From: Locusta migratoria
Lineage: Eukaryota > Arthropoda > Insecta > Orthoptera > Acrididae
Assembly: GCA_026315105.1 (NCBI GenBank)
Contig: CM048744.1
Location: forward strand, 906,793,094 to 906,857,093
Length of the DNA stretch: 64,000 nt
Reading direction: 5' to 3'
Both the position numbers and the translations under genes were made by a program. This document shows positions 23,040 through 34,040 of this stretch, piece after piece (positions within the stretch are counted from its first letter, which is position 1; every line of letters begins with the position of its first letter). The notes under the pieces are model-generated. The model saw only the letters and a list, made by a program, of their open reading frames with translations. It made no database searches and was not told where the DNA came from.

Positions 23040-23100
23040 ATGATGTAACAACCTACCCCACTGTGGGGCATTGTTACACTGTATAGGGTTAGTTGTTACA
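23040..23100. repeat. Subterminal inverted motif of the pogo-like element
   Basis: GTAACAACCTACCCC at about 23045 is followed by GGGGCATTGTTAC, an imperfect hairpin. It closely resembles the 18-bp minisatellite unit (GCAACAACCTGCCCC), which suggests a repeated transposase-binding motif; the binding role is inferred. Confidence 0.5.
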
Positions 23101-23291
23101 TAATTAAGAAAAAATATTTGTTGGTTCCATAACACAGATTTATTTAATCATTAGTTTTAATGCAAGAAGTGGTAACAAATCATAAAACTTGAAACACAGT
23201 ACTAATATTGACATACGGTCATCATTAATCTGATGAAGAAATATCAATTTCATTATCAGTGCTACAGTTTTTACAATGCTTGGCACACCTT

Positions 23292-23790
23292 TTATATTTT
23301 GTGCACTGTAGCCATGTGGTTGATGGCCTTGACAAAGTATGGTTCCATACAATCAATACACAGGCAGTCTTTTTCCTCATCAGATGATTCTACTATCTCA
23401 CATTTTCGTTTCCCCGTTTTTGCTTTCTTGTTTTTATTTTTCGGCGCCAACACCAGTCGTCGTCTTGCAGGTTTCTTTTGTCTATTTGCCTCAGCTGTCA
23501 ATGCTGCTTCTACTGGTGAATCAGTCAGGACAGCACTCACTCGTTTATTCCTCCTTACTGTTTTCCTGCGGGCAGGAGCGTTCGGGAAATGCCTCAGTTC
23601 TTCAGGTGGCACATGTGTGTCTATGGATTTTGCAGAATCAACTTGAGGTGCAAGGCGTCGGACTTGATTCCACACTACTTGATGTGCTGAGAACGCCATC
23701 CCCTACTGAGTTCGTAAGAGAGACAGAGTTTCGTCTTCCCTGTACGGGAGGTCCGTCACGGCAGACGGCAAAAATTCATCGTCTGTAAAA
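23292..23790 (-). pseudogene. pogo-type transposase, C-terminal remnant
   Basis: Reading leftwards on the minus strand: a DIFTDDEFLPSAVTD motif near 23780 typical of the tail of insect pogo/Tigger-like transposases, then a TAG stop near 23704 in the same frame. A 135-codon open part (23699-23292) follows with PEELRHFPNA, a basic stretch, ILTD-like VLTDSPVEAAL, a lysine-rich segment, an acidic ESSDEEK patch, and a terminal C-x2-C ... H. The DDE catalytic domain and N-terminal DNA-binding domains are absent, probably through internal deletion. Confidence 0.68.
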
Positions 23791-24200
23791 ATGTCTTAAT
23801 TACGCATTATACCTGTAGATAAACATAATTGCTTACTTGAAGGGAAACAAAAACTCTTTGGGCCTTTTTAACAACTGACCCCATGCTACGCCATTTTCTC
23901 TTATTGTCAAAAACAACAATATAAAATTTTTGTTTCGAAGTTTAATGTATATTACTACGTGCCTGAATGTTGGACGCTGATATGTTGCAAAATTTAAAAT
24001 GAAATCAACAGTTTCCTGTGAACTATGAAAAAATTCACAGAGTAAAACATTACTCCAGCACACGAAAAACACGTTTTCTGCCACTAGCGCCTTATTACCA
24101 ACTGACGGCTGATATACTTAGGATGAGAGGGAGACTCTTATAGTGCTACCGTCTGGCGAAGGAACTAGTAAACTGCTCTAGCGTGGAAATTTTTATTGCC

Positions 24201-25243
24201 GGGCAACAACCTGCCCCCGGGCAACAACCTGCCCCCGGGCAACAACCTGCCCCCGGGCAACAACCTGCCCCCGGGCAACAACCTGCCCCCGGGCAACAAC
24301 CTGCCCCCGGGCAACAACCTGCCCCCGGGCAACAACCTGCCCCCGGGCAACAACCTGCCCCCGGGCAACAACCTGCCCCCGGGCAACAACCTGCCCCCGG
24401 GCAACAACCTGCCCCCGGGCAACAACCTGCCCCCGGGCAACAACCTGCCCCCGGGCAACAACCTGCCCCCGGGCAACAACCTGCCCCCGGGCAACAACCT
24501 GCCCCCGGGCAACAACCTGCCCCCGGGCAACAACCTGCCCCCGGGCAACAACCTGCCCCCGGGCAACAACCTGCCCCCGGGCAACAACCTGCCCCCGGGC
24601 AACAACCTGCCCCCGGGCAACAACCTGCCCCCGGGCAACAACCTGCCCCCGGGCAACAACCTGCCCCCGGGCAACAACCTGCCCCCGGGCAACAACCTGC
24701 CCCCGGGCAACAACCTGCCCCCGGGCAACAACCTGCCCCCGGGCAACAACCTGCCCCCGGGCAACAACCTGCCCCCGGGCAACAACCTGCCCCCGGGCAA
24801 CAACCTGCCCCCGGGCAACAACCTGCCCCCGGGCAACAACCTGCCCCCGGGCAACAACCTGCCCCCGGGCAACAACCTGCCCCCGGGCAACAACCTGCCC
24901 CCGGGCAACAACCTGCCCCCGGGCAACAACCTGCCCCCGGGCAACAACCTGCCCCCGGGCAACAACCTGCCCCCGGGCAACAACCTGCCCCCGGGCAACA
25001 ACCTGCCCCCGGGCAACAACCTGCCCCCGGGCAACAACTTGCCCCCGGGCAACAACTTGCCCCCGGGCAACAACTTGCCCCCGGGCAACAACTTGCCCCC
25101 GGGCAACAACTTGCCCCCGGGCAACAACTTGCCCCCGGGCAACAACTTGCCCCCGGGCAACAACTTGCCCCCGGGCAACAACTTGCCCCCGGGCAACAAC
25201 TTGCCCCCGGGCAACAACTTGCCCCCGGGCAACAACTTGCCCC
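24201..25243. repeat. 18-bp minisatellite, 58 units
   Basis: The unit is gggcaacaacctgccccc. Units 1-46 (24201-25028) have CCT at positions 10-12; units 47-58 (25029-25243) have CTT. No other variation is visible by eye. Because 18 is divisible by three and no frame of the unit has a stop, long open frames on both strands (hexapeptides such as PAPGQQ) are artefacts. The last unit overlaps the right terminal inverted repeat of the pogo-like element. Confidence 0.97.
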
Positions 25244-25254
25244 GGTCTCCCCTA

Positions 25255-25590
25255 CGTTTTTCTCGAGCCAGATGCATTTTTACGGAAGTGTTAGAGAAAC
25301 GTGTACTACATACGGTGGAGGATCACTGTTTTATCAGCAGAACAGGGCATTGTGTAATTAAGTAGCAGATGTGAGGCAACAGCTTGTGTACCGTGACATT
25401 TCTGGAATGTACCGACCTGCCTAGTTCCGACTTGGACATACTGGAACACCTTTGGGCGGAGTTTCAACGTCGACGTTGCTCCGGACCCCCACAGCATCTT
25501 ACTTGCTTATCTTTCCTGATTTCCCTTGTTCTGATACCTCGTCTCAAGCTCCGTTCAAACTGTCAAAGGCGATAGTGAGCAAATCCCATT
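25255..25590 (+). pseudogene. Tc1-like transposase remnant (internally deleted)
   Basis: Frames on the plus strand give TTYGGGSL (family GGGS-x-MVWG) directly followed by FYQQNRALCN (family F-x-QDNAPCH), then LPSSDLDILEHLWAEFQRR near 25415 (family SPDLNPIEHLW). The catalytic domain thus has an internal deletion, several stops and a lost second Asp. It lies directly right of the pogo-like element but has a different sequence from the 22.3-22.7 kb remnant, so it is probably a separate copy. Confidence 0.45.
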
Positions 25591-25599
25591 CGTCTCTGG

Positions 25600-26895
25600 A
25601 TAATTTTTATGAAGTAACGTATTCCAACTTTTTGTGGACGGTGGCGAAACTAGTGGTTACTCCAAAGTTGCCAGTTATCCGGGTTGACAACGACTGGCGA
25701 GTATGTGACAACAGATATACATAACACTGACGTGGTAAAGAACGCTATGTCCATCTCGGCGCAGATCGCATCATTCACACGCATTCCTACTTGTTCACCA
25801 CGTAACAACCGATTTCAACCATGTGTTACCTCAACCGTACAGTGTTTAAGTTATTTCAGCAGATCTATGTATTAACACTTTAAAGATAACAATTCTGATA
25901 TGTTACGGCACTATTTGGCAGTATGAACAGACAAAGTTTCAAGTTGTATTAGTTATTTCTTTTAAGGATCATTTCCACATCAGTCACCAACTTCGCATTA
26001 GCCTGCAACCTGTAACGGAGATCTTTCTCTGGCGGCAGTTGTCGCTTTAAAACCCAAAGGCAACGTGAAGGACGATGTGTTCCATTTCGTGACAACATCT
26101 GCAAAATACATTTCAGGAGGTAATAAAGTTTCAGTCTTGTTTTCCGTGTTGTCTCAAGAGACAAATTAATGCTGCGACGTAAGTCTAGCACTCCACGAGA
26201 ATTAAGATTTCAGTTTATTATGTAACGCTTCTCACGGGAATTAAAACCTTAAATTTTGTCGGATGAAACAGATGGGAACTGCCGTACAATACGTGTGTTT
26301 TAAAGAAACTAGCTAAATTTAGCTATCAGCTGTTTAGAGTTTGTTGTTTACTATTTCACGTTGTTATACAGAAATTTAGAGGAACATGTAACCAGTTGCA
26401 AGCCACTGCGAAGTCCCCATCTCACTTCAGTATCGGTTCTTGGGGCATTTTAACGTAACAGTTGTCGAGGAAACTGAAGATATTACTTACAGATACTCTC
26501 AAAAGGAGAATTCCGATTCTAACCACCTTCAATACCCATACACATTACATTTTGTTATAATTTCTTTGCATCATATATACGTTGAAGACTACAATAAGAT
26601 CCTTAACATTATGGACGAGCTAAGTAAATCAAATTTTTATATTTTCGGAATCAAATAAGGAAAATCAGAAACATTACAGGGGAAAACAGAACGCAAAAAT
26701 CGCGATACAATAACAACCAGCACACGATAGATTAGACTAGGGTATGAAGAAAACTAGAGAATTATAGTTCAGTAAACTATGTGTGGAAGGAGGGGCACAG
26801 CCGAAACAATCTTTCGAAAAAGTATATTGCAGGTACAGGTATGCAGGTCAGTGAGCAGCCTGGTGCTCCTAAAGGGCTCGCCTATGGCGATAGAA
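25600..26895. other. Unassigned sequence
   Basis: No gene recognised. Short open frames at 25684-26658 have no family features. Confidence 0.4.
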
Positions 26896-26904
26896 ACTTC
26901 TGCA

Positions 26905-27055
26905 TATACATTCCGTAGATACTCTGCAAGTCATATTTAAGTGCGTGGCAGAGGGTTCATCGAACCACTTGTGCTATTTCTCTACCGTTCCAATCTCCAA
27001 TAACACGCAGGAAAAAGTAACAGCTAAATCACTGTTTTCGATCTGTGCACGCAGT
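26905..27055 (-). repeat. 3'-end fragment of the 50.2/59.2-kb LINE family
   Basis: The sequence from TAGATACTCTGCAAGTC through GGCAGAGGGTTCATCGAACC to the CTCTACCGTTCCAATC stretch matches the 3' ends of the LINEs at 50.2 and 59.2 kb. No coding part is retained, so it is a strongly 5'-truncated copy. Confidence 0.75.
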
Positions 27056-27300
27056 TTCTTTAGTAGAACTGTTGGGTCTTTTACGTATTCTACAAATGAA
27101 ACGTAAACAATATTTATTGGTTTCTTTCACTTTAAGTTTTTTGAATTTGAAATTCCTAGAGTCCCAGTCCCAGTCCAGTGACTGGTTTGATGAAGCTCTC
27201 CATCCTACTCCATCCTGAGCAAGCCTCTTCAGATAAGAACGGCAACCAACATCCATCTGACTGTTTACTACATGCGTCTGTCTCCCTCTGCGATTTTTAA

Positions 27301-27301
27301 C

Positions 27302-27332
<31 letters not shown>
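27301..27332. repeat. C tract followed by (CA)n
   Basis: About 19 C then about 6 CA units, inside the 3' part of LINE copy A. Confidence 0.9.
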
Positions 27333-27333
<1 letters not shown>

Positions 27334-27457
27334 TCCCGCCAGAGCTAAATTTACGATTACTTGATTAAGAATGTGTCCTACCAATCGACCCCTTCTTTTA
27401 GTCAAGGTATGCCAACTATTTCTTTTCTCCCCAATTTTTCTCAGTACCTCTTCATTA

Positions 27458-27641
27458 TTTATATATACAGTACAGTCTGAAGTGCAAAAAATTTTTATTT
27501 TTTTGAACTAGTTTCGGTCTTATTTAAACCATCTTCAAGAAATTAAGCACCAGTGATGGAGCCTTATAGTACGTATATATAAATTTAAATAATAGCGCTG
27601 TTTCCCATAAGTGGAACAAAAATGTTTCCAAAAAATATGTG
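27458..27641 (-). mobile_element. 184-bp Penelope-like insert with hammerhead-like motif
   Basis: Flanked by an exact 12-bp TSD, ACCTCTTCATTA, at 27446-27457 and 27642-27653. The uninterrupted order is supported by the related LINE at 45.2 kb. On the minus strand it holds TTGAAGA, T, a GGT...ACC hairpin, GAAA and ACTAGTT, followed by an A-rich stretch with AATAAAA, and ends soon after. It looks like the 3' end of a retroelement truncated at its 5' side. Confidence 0.6.
27490..27535 (-). ncRNA. Hammerhead-like motif (degenerate)
   Basis: Minus strand: TTGAAGA replaces CUGANGA (first core base changed), an extra T, helix II GGT/ACC with a 9-nt loop, GAAA, then self-complementary ACTAGT and T. 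The short AC-NN-GT helix III design matches the motifs at 0.7, 1.1 and 37.3-37.5 kb although the loop bases differ. I cannot find a convincing helix I. Confidence 0.35.
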
Positions 27642-27959
27642 ACCTCTTCATTAGTTACGCGATCCACCCACCTAATCTTCACCATTCTTCAGTAGCACCA
27701 CATTTCAAAAGCCTCTATCCTCTTCCAGTCTGAACTGTTTATCGTCCATGTTTCACTCCCGTACAAGGCAACACTCCAAACACATATCTTCAGAAAGGAC
27801 TTCCTCATGCTTAAATTAATATTCGATGTTAAATGTCTTTTCCAAAAACGCTTTTCTTCCCATTAACATTCTGCATTTATATACTCTGTAATGCGACCGT
27901 CATACGTTATTTTACTACCCAAGTAACAAAACTCATCTACCACATTTGTTTCGTTACAT

Positions 27960-27963
<4 letters not shown>

Positions 27964-28009
<46 letters not shown>

Positions 28010-31000
28010 TGTGTTTATAGGGCGCACAACTGCTGTGGTCATTAGCGCCCAACACTGCCCAAAGTAAAAAAGAACCGGGGTTAGAAATTAAATGGCTTTC
28101 GCCATATTTGCACGATGTATAAAAAGTAAAACTCTGTTAACCGATTGCGGGTCATCAGCTAAAATGGCAGACAATTCAAATGGGAAACACAGATCATGAC
28201 GGAGACGGTTAAAAAATGGACATTGCACTAAAAGATGGTTCACAGTAAAAGGTGCATCACAGTGCTCACATAAGGGAGCAGGACCACCACGTAATAAATG
28301 CTGGTGGCTAAAACGGCAGTGGCCAATACGAAGCCGGGCTAGAACAATCTCCTCTCGGCGGGAGGGTCGAGATGACGTTGACCAGACATCAGGCACAGGT
28401 TTAATGGCTCGCAATTTGTTCCCTGACAGGGATGACCAATGTAGATACCAACGCGAGATAATACGCTGGGAGATACCAGCGCGAAGGTCATCAGAGCTGG
28501 TGGAAAAGGTAGATAGCCGAGGAAGGAGAACTGCTTCCTTGGCAGCCATATCCGCAGCCTCATTCCCCAACACTCCCACATGGCCAGGGACCCACAGAAA
28601 CGTCACCGTAGTTCCGCTCGTTGAAAGAGAAGTAAGGCAATTGCGGATGCTTTGTACCAGGGGATGTGCCGGATAAAGGATGCGAAGGCTCAACAAAGCA
28701 CTCATTGAGTCCGAGCAAATGACAGTCTTACTGAGCGAGTGGCGCCGGACGTATTGTGTGGCTTGGTATAATGCATACAGCTCAGCTGTAAAAATGGAAC
28801 TCCACTCAGGAAGACGATATTTAAAAGAGACGTTGCCAAGTACAAAAGCACACCCAACACCCTGGTCTGTCTTTGAGCCATCAGTGTAAATGAACAAATT
28901 GTCATCAAATTTAAACCGGAGTGCGTGAAATTCTCTCTGGTAGACGAAACGAGGTGTGGAGTCCTTTGGAAGAGAATGAAGATCAAAGTTAACACGGACT
29001 TCGGGGCTTCGCCACGGTGGAGAGGTGCTCTCTCCAGTCGAGAAGATAGCAGGCATTGTAACGCCAAGCTGGCCGAGTAGCGAACGCAAGCGTACTCCCG
29101 GTGGTAGCAGAGCAGACGGGCGCAGAGTGAAGAGACTGTCAAGTGAGTCGTTAAAAAAAACTGCGTACGTCGGGTGTCCTCGCATGGACGACAAACGACT
29201 AGCGTAACGGCTAAGCAGGAGTTCCCGACGGTAAGAAAGGGGTAGTTCGGCGGCCTCGGCATAGAGGCTCTCAACGGGGCTAGTATAAAACGCTCCTGTC
29301 GCCAGACGGAGACCGTGGTGGTGGATTGTATTAAGGCGGCGCAGTATGGACGGTCGAGCCGAAGAATAAACGATGCTACCATAGTCCAGTTTGGACCGAA
29401 CTATGGTGCGATACAGATGGAGGAGAGTAGACCTGTCAGCTCCCCACGAGGTGCCACTTAACACCCGCAGCACATTGAGAGAGCGGGTACAGCGAGCTGC
29501 CAAACGGGATATGTGGGGAGACCAACTTAACTTCCTGTCGAGAACAAGTCCCAAGAACGTCGTGGTATCCACAAATGGAAGTACTATGGGGCCCAGTCGA
29601 AGGGATGGGGGAAGGAACTCCTTCCGCCGCCAGAAGTTCATGCAGACTGTCTTGTCGGCTGAGAATCGAAAGCCAGTGTCCATACTCCACGCGTGGAGAT
29701 TGTCTAGGCACCGCTGGAGGCGCCGCTCCAGGAGACCCGTTTGCTCAGAGCTGCTGTAGATCGCGAAGTCGTCAACAAATAGGGACGCCGACACTCCCAG
29801 TGGAAGGTGATCGGCTATAGAATTGATTGCCACTGCAAATAAAACAACGCTCAGGACCGAGCCCTGGGGGACTCCGTTCTCCTGATTAAAAGTGCTCGAT
29901 AAAACCGAACCAACACGCACTTTAAAAACACGGTCCGTTAAAAATTCGCGGATAAAAATTGGCAGGCGACCCCGAAAACCCCATGTATGCAGAGTGCGGA
30001 GGATGCCCATCCTCCAGCAGGTGTCGTATGCCTTTTCCAGATCAAAGAACACCGCTACTGTCTGGCGCTTCCGTAAAAAGTTATTCATTACTGAGGTAGA
30101 TAGGGCAACAAGATGATCCACCGCAGAACGGTGCTTGCGAAACCCACATTGGACATTAGACAGGAGATGTCGCGTTTCAAGCCACCATACCAGGCGCCCG
30201 TGAATCATGCGTTCCATCACCTTGCATATGCTGCTGGTGAGGGAAATGGGGCGGTAGCTGGAAGGAAGACATTTGTCCTTCCCAGGCTTTGGTATGGGAA
30301 TGACTATGGCTTCACGCCAGCGTCGCGGAAAGGTGCCTTCTATCCATATGCGATTGTAGGTGGCCAGTAGGAAGTGCAAGCTCGTTGGTGAAAGGTGTTG
30401 CAGCATCGCCACGTGAATGCCATCTGGTCCTGGAGCGGAGGACCGCGAAGACGAGAGTGCGTGGTGAAGCTCTCGTACAGTAAACTCGGTATTGTAGCAT
30501 TCACGGTTCTGAGAGGTAAAGGGCAATGGAGTCGCCTCCACCGTCCGTTTCCTAGCTAGGAAAGCGTCAGTGTAATGTGAAGAGCTAGAGACCTCTGCAA
30601 AATGTCGACCCAGTGCGTTGGCTATTTGTGGAGGATCGACGACGGTGTCAGTTGCGACACACAGACCGGGAATTGGGGAATGAGCCATAGTGCCCGAAAT
30701 TTTTCGAAGGTTACCCCAAATGATGGAGGAAGGGGTAGACCTATTAAAAGAGCTCGTGAATGAGCGCCAACTGGCGCGTTTACAGTCGCGAAAGAGGCGA
30801 CGACAATAGGCCCGCAGCCGTTTGTATCGGATGCAGTTGTCGAGCGTGGGCCGTTGTTTGAAGATTCTAAGGGCACGTCGCCGTGCTCGCAGAGCGTCAC
30901 GGCATTCCGCGGTCCACCACGGGACAAGGGGACGACGTGCGTGGGAAGTCTTGCAGGGGATGGAACATTCTGCGGCTGTCAGAATAACTGTGGTAATGTG

Positions 31001-31485
31001 TTCCACTTGGTCGTCTATACTAGGATAATGGTAAGTACCAAAATCCGCCAGTGACGCGTAGAGCTCCCAGTCCGCTTTCGTTAACTGCCAGCGGTGTGGA
31101 TGCTCAAGGGTGTCAGGCATCATTAGGTGAATTACACACGGAAAATGATCGCTCGAATGTGTGTCTGAGAGAGCAGACCATTCAAGACGCCGTGCCAGCT
31201 GAGCAGTGCAGATAGCTAGATCTATATGGCTGAAAGTATTTGTGGTGTCTGAAAGATAAGTTGGTTCACCAGTGTTAAGGCAGATGAGCTGAATGTGGTT
31301 CAGTATATCTGCCAGGAGGGAGCCCCGTGGACATGGTCGTGGGGAGCCCCAAAGGGGGTGGTGGGCATTGAAATCTCCCACCAACAAAAACGGACGCGGA
31401 AGCTGGTCAATAAGATCTAGGAGATCTGATCTAGTGACGGGAAAAGAGGAAGGAGCGTAAATATTGCACAGTGTGAAGACAAATG
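27964..31485 (-). mobile_element. I-like LINE copy 2, 5'-truncated, nested
   Basis: The 3' tail is an A tract of about 45 (T at 27964-28008) after the same 3' UTR motif as copy 1 (GGGCGCTAATGACCA). The 5' breakpoint at 31485 lies within the endonuclease domain, where similarity to copy 1 ends. CATAATT flanks it at 27957-27963 and 31486-31492. It sits inside LINE copy A, so it is younger than that element. Confidence 0.88.
28088..31484 (-). pseudogene. LINE ORF2 lacking its N-terminus, frame otherwise intact
   Basis: The frame is open from the truncation to the stop, more than 1,120 codons. Numbering from the LVGDFNAH motif (31387): endonuclease S-D-H-F-P with its catalytic His at 81; RT motifs YRPISLTS near 378, FFDLEKAYDT near 448, GVPQGSVLS near 505, catalytic FVDD at 537-540; RNase H D836, E869, D893 and D946; then a Cys/His cluster near the end. 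All RT and RNase H catalytic residues are present. No start codon or ORF1 remains, so the copy is dead on arrival, but the clean frame implies recent insertion. It serves as a reference for the lesions in copy 1. Confidence 0.9.
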
Positions 31486-32695
31486 CATAATTAATTCATT
31501 CAGCATCTTAGACTGCACATCATTACCCTTGTTTTGCTCTTGTGAATGTCCATCATATTCGCTCCTTTCAACACACTGTCCATTCCGTTCAATTGCTCTT
31601 GCAGTTCCTTTGATGTCTGACATTTTAATTCTGTCATGAGCAAAACGCAATGTTTTTATTTCTTCACCCTGAACTATAATGCTTTCTCCAAATTTTTTGT
31701 TTGCTTTCCTTCACAGCTTGCTTAATGTACAAATTGAATAACCCTGAAGAAAGCCTACAACCCTGTCTTACTCCCCAACCACTGCGTTCGTTTCATGCCC
31801 TTCGACTCTTAACAGCTGGTTCGTTAAACTGAAAGTTGTAAATAACCTCCCGTTCCCTATATTTTACCTCTGCTGATTTCAGAATTTGTGTCACAAGCTT
31901 CTCCAGATCTACAAAAGCTGGAAATGTAGGTTTACCTTTCCTTAATTTATCTTCTAAGAAAAGTCTTAAGGTGAGTATTGCCTACTGTATTCTCCTGAGT
32001 CCAAACAGATGCTGACCTCTGGGAAGATCAATCAGCCTTTCACACTTCTATACATAATTCGTGTTAAAATTTTGCCACTGCTTTCTTTGGAATGGGGATT
32101 TTCTAACCTGTCTGCCCCTGCTTTCTTTGGAATGGGGGATTGTTACATTTTTAAATGTCTTTGCACTCCCTGTCAATCTCATTTCTTAGTCGTATGTTCT
32201 CCATTTTACTTGATTCATTTGCTGCATTTTTATATCATCTTCTTTCATCAATTTAGTATTTCCTGTGATATCCAAGGATTTTTTAGGTCTTGCCTTTCTA
32301 CTTATTTGTTCCTCTGCTGCCTTGACTGTCATCTCTGAATGCTATCCATTTCTCTTCTGTTTTATTTATCCCCGTTTCTGTCAATTGTTGCCTCAAGCTT
32401 CCTCTGCAACGCTCCAGAACTTCAGGTTTCTTCAATTTATCCACGTCCCATCTCATTTTCCTACCTTTCTGCAGTTTTTTTCAGTTTTAGCCTGCAGTTC
32501 ATGACCAACAAGTTATGGTCAGAGTCTATATCTGCCCCTTGGGACGTCTTACAATTTAAAACCCGATTCCGAAATCTATGTCTTACCATTATAAAATCTA
32601 TTTGGTACCTTCCAGTGTCTCCTGGTCTATTCCAAGTATACAACCTTCTTTCATGATTCTTAAACCACGTGTTTGTTGTAATTATGTTCCGTGAA
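31486..32695 (-). pseudogene. LINE copy A: endonuclease C-terminus and RT N-terminal half
   Basis: Minus strand from the right: YTWNRPGDTGRYQIDFIMVR and onward, ending with the DSDHNLLV endonuclease motif with its catalytic His (about 32640-32500). Farther left come RT parts: QGCRLSSGLFNLYI near 31770, and RFAHDRIKMSD near 31640, where the catalytic FADD has become FAHD. Stops and shifts are common. Confidence 0.65.
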
Positions 32696-32699
32696 AAAT

Positions 32700-33240
32700 T
32701 CTATCGGGCGGCAGTCGCATACCCAAACCATTCAGGCAAAGTGTTAAAGATTGGAACAGCACCCAGATAGCATGAAAATCTGTTCAACCGTTATTTGTTA
32801 TTAGTCTTAATTACATCGCCTCCGATAGCGCTACTCCTGAATTATTAGGACGTGGCAGAAGAAAAACTAAACTGAAACCTAAACCAATTAAAACACTGAA
32901 GGAGAATAGTCAAGGCATCTGGCAGAGAAAGTATTAGGATGTCCCTTAAGTTTGTTCGCTTTTGTTGCAGTTTAATCACCAAGAAAGACTGGGAACATAA
33001 AACCCCATTAGCACACCTACGACAGGGTCGTTGCCGGCCTGTCTGCTTACAGCCTCACATACATGGTCATAAACAATATTAAATAATGAGGATCGGGTTT
33101 CAAACGAACTGATTCTCTCCTGCAGTATATATTACTGTCAATAGCATATTGCCATTTCTTTGGAGGCTTATGAACACAATTCTTCCAAAATGTGTGGGTT
33201 TTCAGGTCAATACGAGTGTTATCAGACATAGGAGACATAA
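32700..33240. other. Unassigned sequence
   Basis: No gene or repeat recognised between the two LINE fragments. Confidence 0.4.
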
Positions 33241-33770
33241 AAATAACAAAGCTTGCATACTTTGCTTACTTTCATTCCTTAATGTCATATGGTATAATAT
33301 TTTGGGGTAACTCTTCAAGTCAGTCAAAAGTCTTCAGAGTCCAAAAACGTGTAATACGTATTATTTGTGGAGTAAATTCACGGACGTCTTGTAGAAGCCT
33401 CTTCAAAGAACTGGGTATATTAACTACTGCCTCTCAGTATATTTATTCCTTAATGAAATTTGTCATAAATAATATATCCCTTTTCCCAACAAACAGCTCA
33501 GTTCATACATACAATACTAGAAATAAAAATGATCTACACAAGGATTTAAAAGCACTTACTTTAGTTCAAAAAGGGGTCCACTACTCAGGAACACACATTT
33601 TCAATAATTTACCATCAAGTATAAAAAATTTAGCTACAAATAAAGATCAGTTTAAGAGGAACCTAAAAGACTTTCTAGTGGCCAACTCCTTCTACTCCAT
33701 TAGTGAATTTCTAAATTGTACCAAATGATGCATGCACTCATACTATATTAGTATTATTATATTATCAGAG

Positions 33771-33832
<62 letters not shown>

Positions 33833-33990
33833 AAAAAATTGTGTATCTGTATTTATAATATAAGTGTATGTATTTATATTATTAGTATTATTTGTTATTC
33901 AACTTGTAAATTTTGTTACTTGACATGTTCCACATCCACGAGGATCCCCTCAATATGGATCTACGGAACAAATAAATGATCTAATCTAAT
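33240..33990 (+). mobile_element. LINE 3' end (RT C-terminal region), plus strand
   Basis: An open frame to 33728 reads LAYFAYFHSLMSYGIIFWGN, then RVQKRVIRIICG, later YNTRNKNDLH, GTHIFNNLPSSIK and FKRNLKDFL. This is the conserved tail of the RT ORF in a Jockey/CR1-type LINE. The 3' UTR follows with GACATGTTCCACATCC, GGATCTACGGAACAAATAA and a short TGATCTAATCTAA tail. An A58 tract sits inside the 3' UTR rather than at the end. The 5' part of the element is missing. Confidence 0.72.
33771..33828. repeat. A58 homopolymer
   Basis: An uninterrupted run of 58 A, between the RT stop and the 3' terminal region of the LINE. Confidence 0.98.
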
Positions 33991-34040
33991 GAACTCGTCG
34001 AGGTTCAGTCTCCATTCATGTGAGGAAGTGAGGCGTTTGC

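Larger units (their letters stand above)
22863..25252 (-). mobile_element. pogo-like DNA transposon with expanded right terminal repeat
   Basis: The ends are inverted repeats: GGGGAGACCGGGGC at the left, followed by TAGTT, and the exact complement at the right, followed by the equivalent of AAGTT. Both are flanked by TA (22861-22862, 25253-25254), the target duplication of Tc1/mariner/pogo elements. The only coding remnant is a pogo-type transposase C-terminus (minus, 23292-23790). The N-terminal and catalytic parts are missing. The right 1.04 kb is an 18-bp minisatellite that merges into the terminal repeat. Internally deleted and non-autonomous. Confidence 0.78.
27165..32695 (-). mobile_element. 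APE-type LINE copy A, interrupted twice
   Basis: Three pieces of one minus-strand LINE align to the copy at 44.98-46.5 kb: 27165-27457, 27654-27963 and 31486-32695. From the 3' end they carry the 3' region, RT and the endonuclease C-terminus. They are separated by a 184-bp hammerhead-like insert and a 3.5-kb I-like LINE. The 5' end is missing beyond about 32695. The clade is uncertain; RTE/Proto2-like organisation is my best guess. Confidence 0.75.

Noticed and set aside
24201..25243. CRISPR-like array
   Set aside because: Units are contiguous with no spacers, in a eukaryotic context, and the array grades into a transposon terminal repeat.
24165..25365. Open frames of 370-392 codons with hexapeptide repeats on both strands
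   Set aside because: They arise because an 18-bp unit without stops keeps all frames open. No flanking coding signal and no start or splice context.
31417..31650. Separate small gene on the minus strand
   Set aside because: It reads as the decayed RT box (RFAHD) of LINE copy A and spans the nested-LINE junction.
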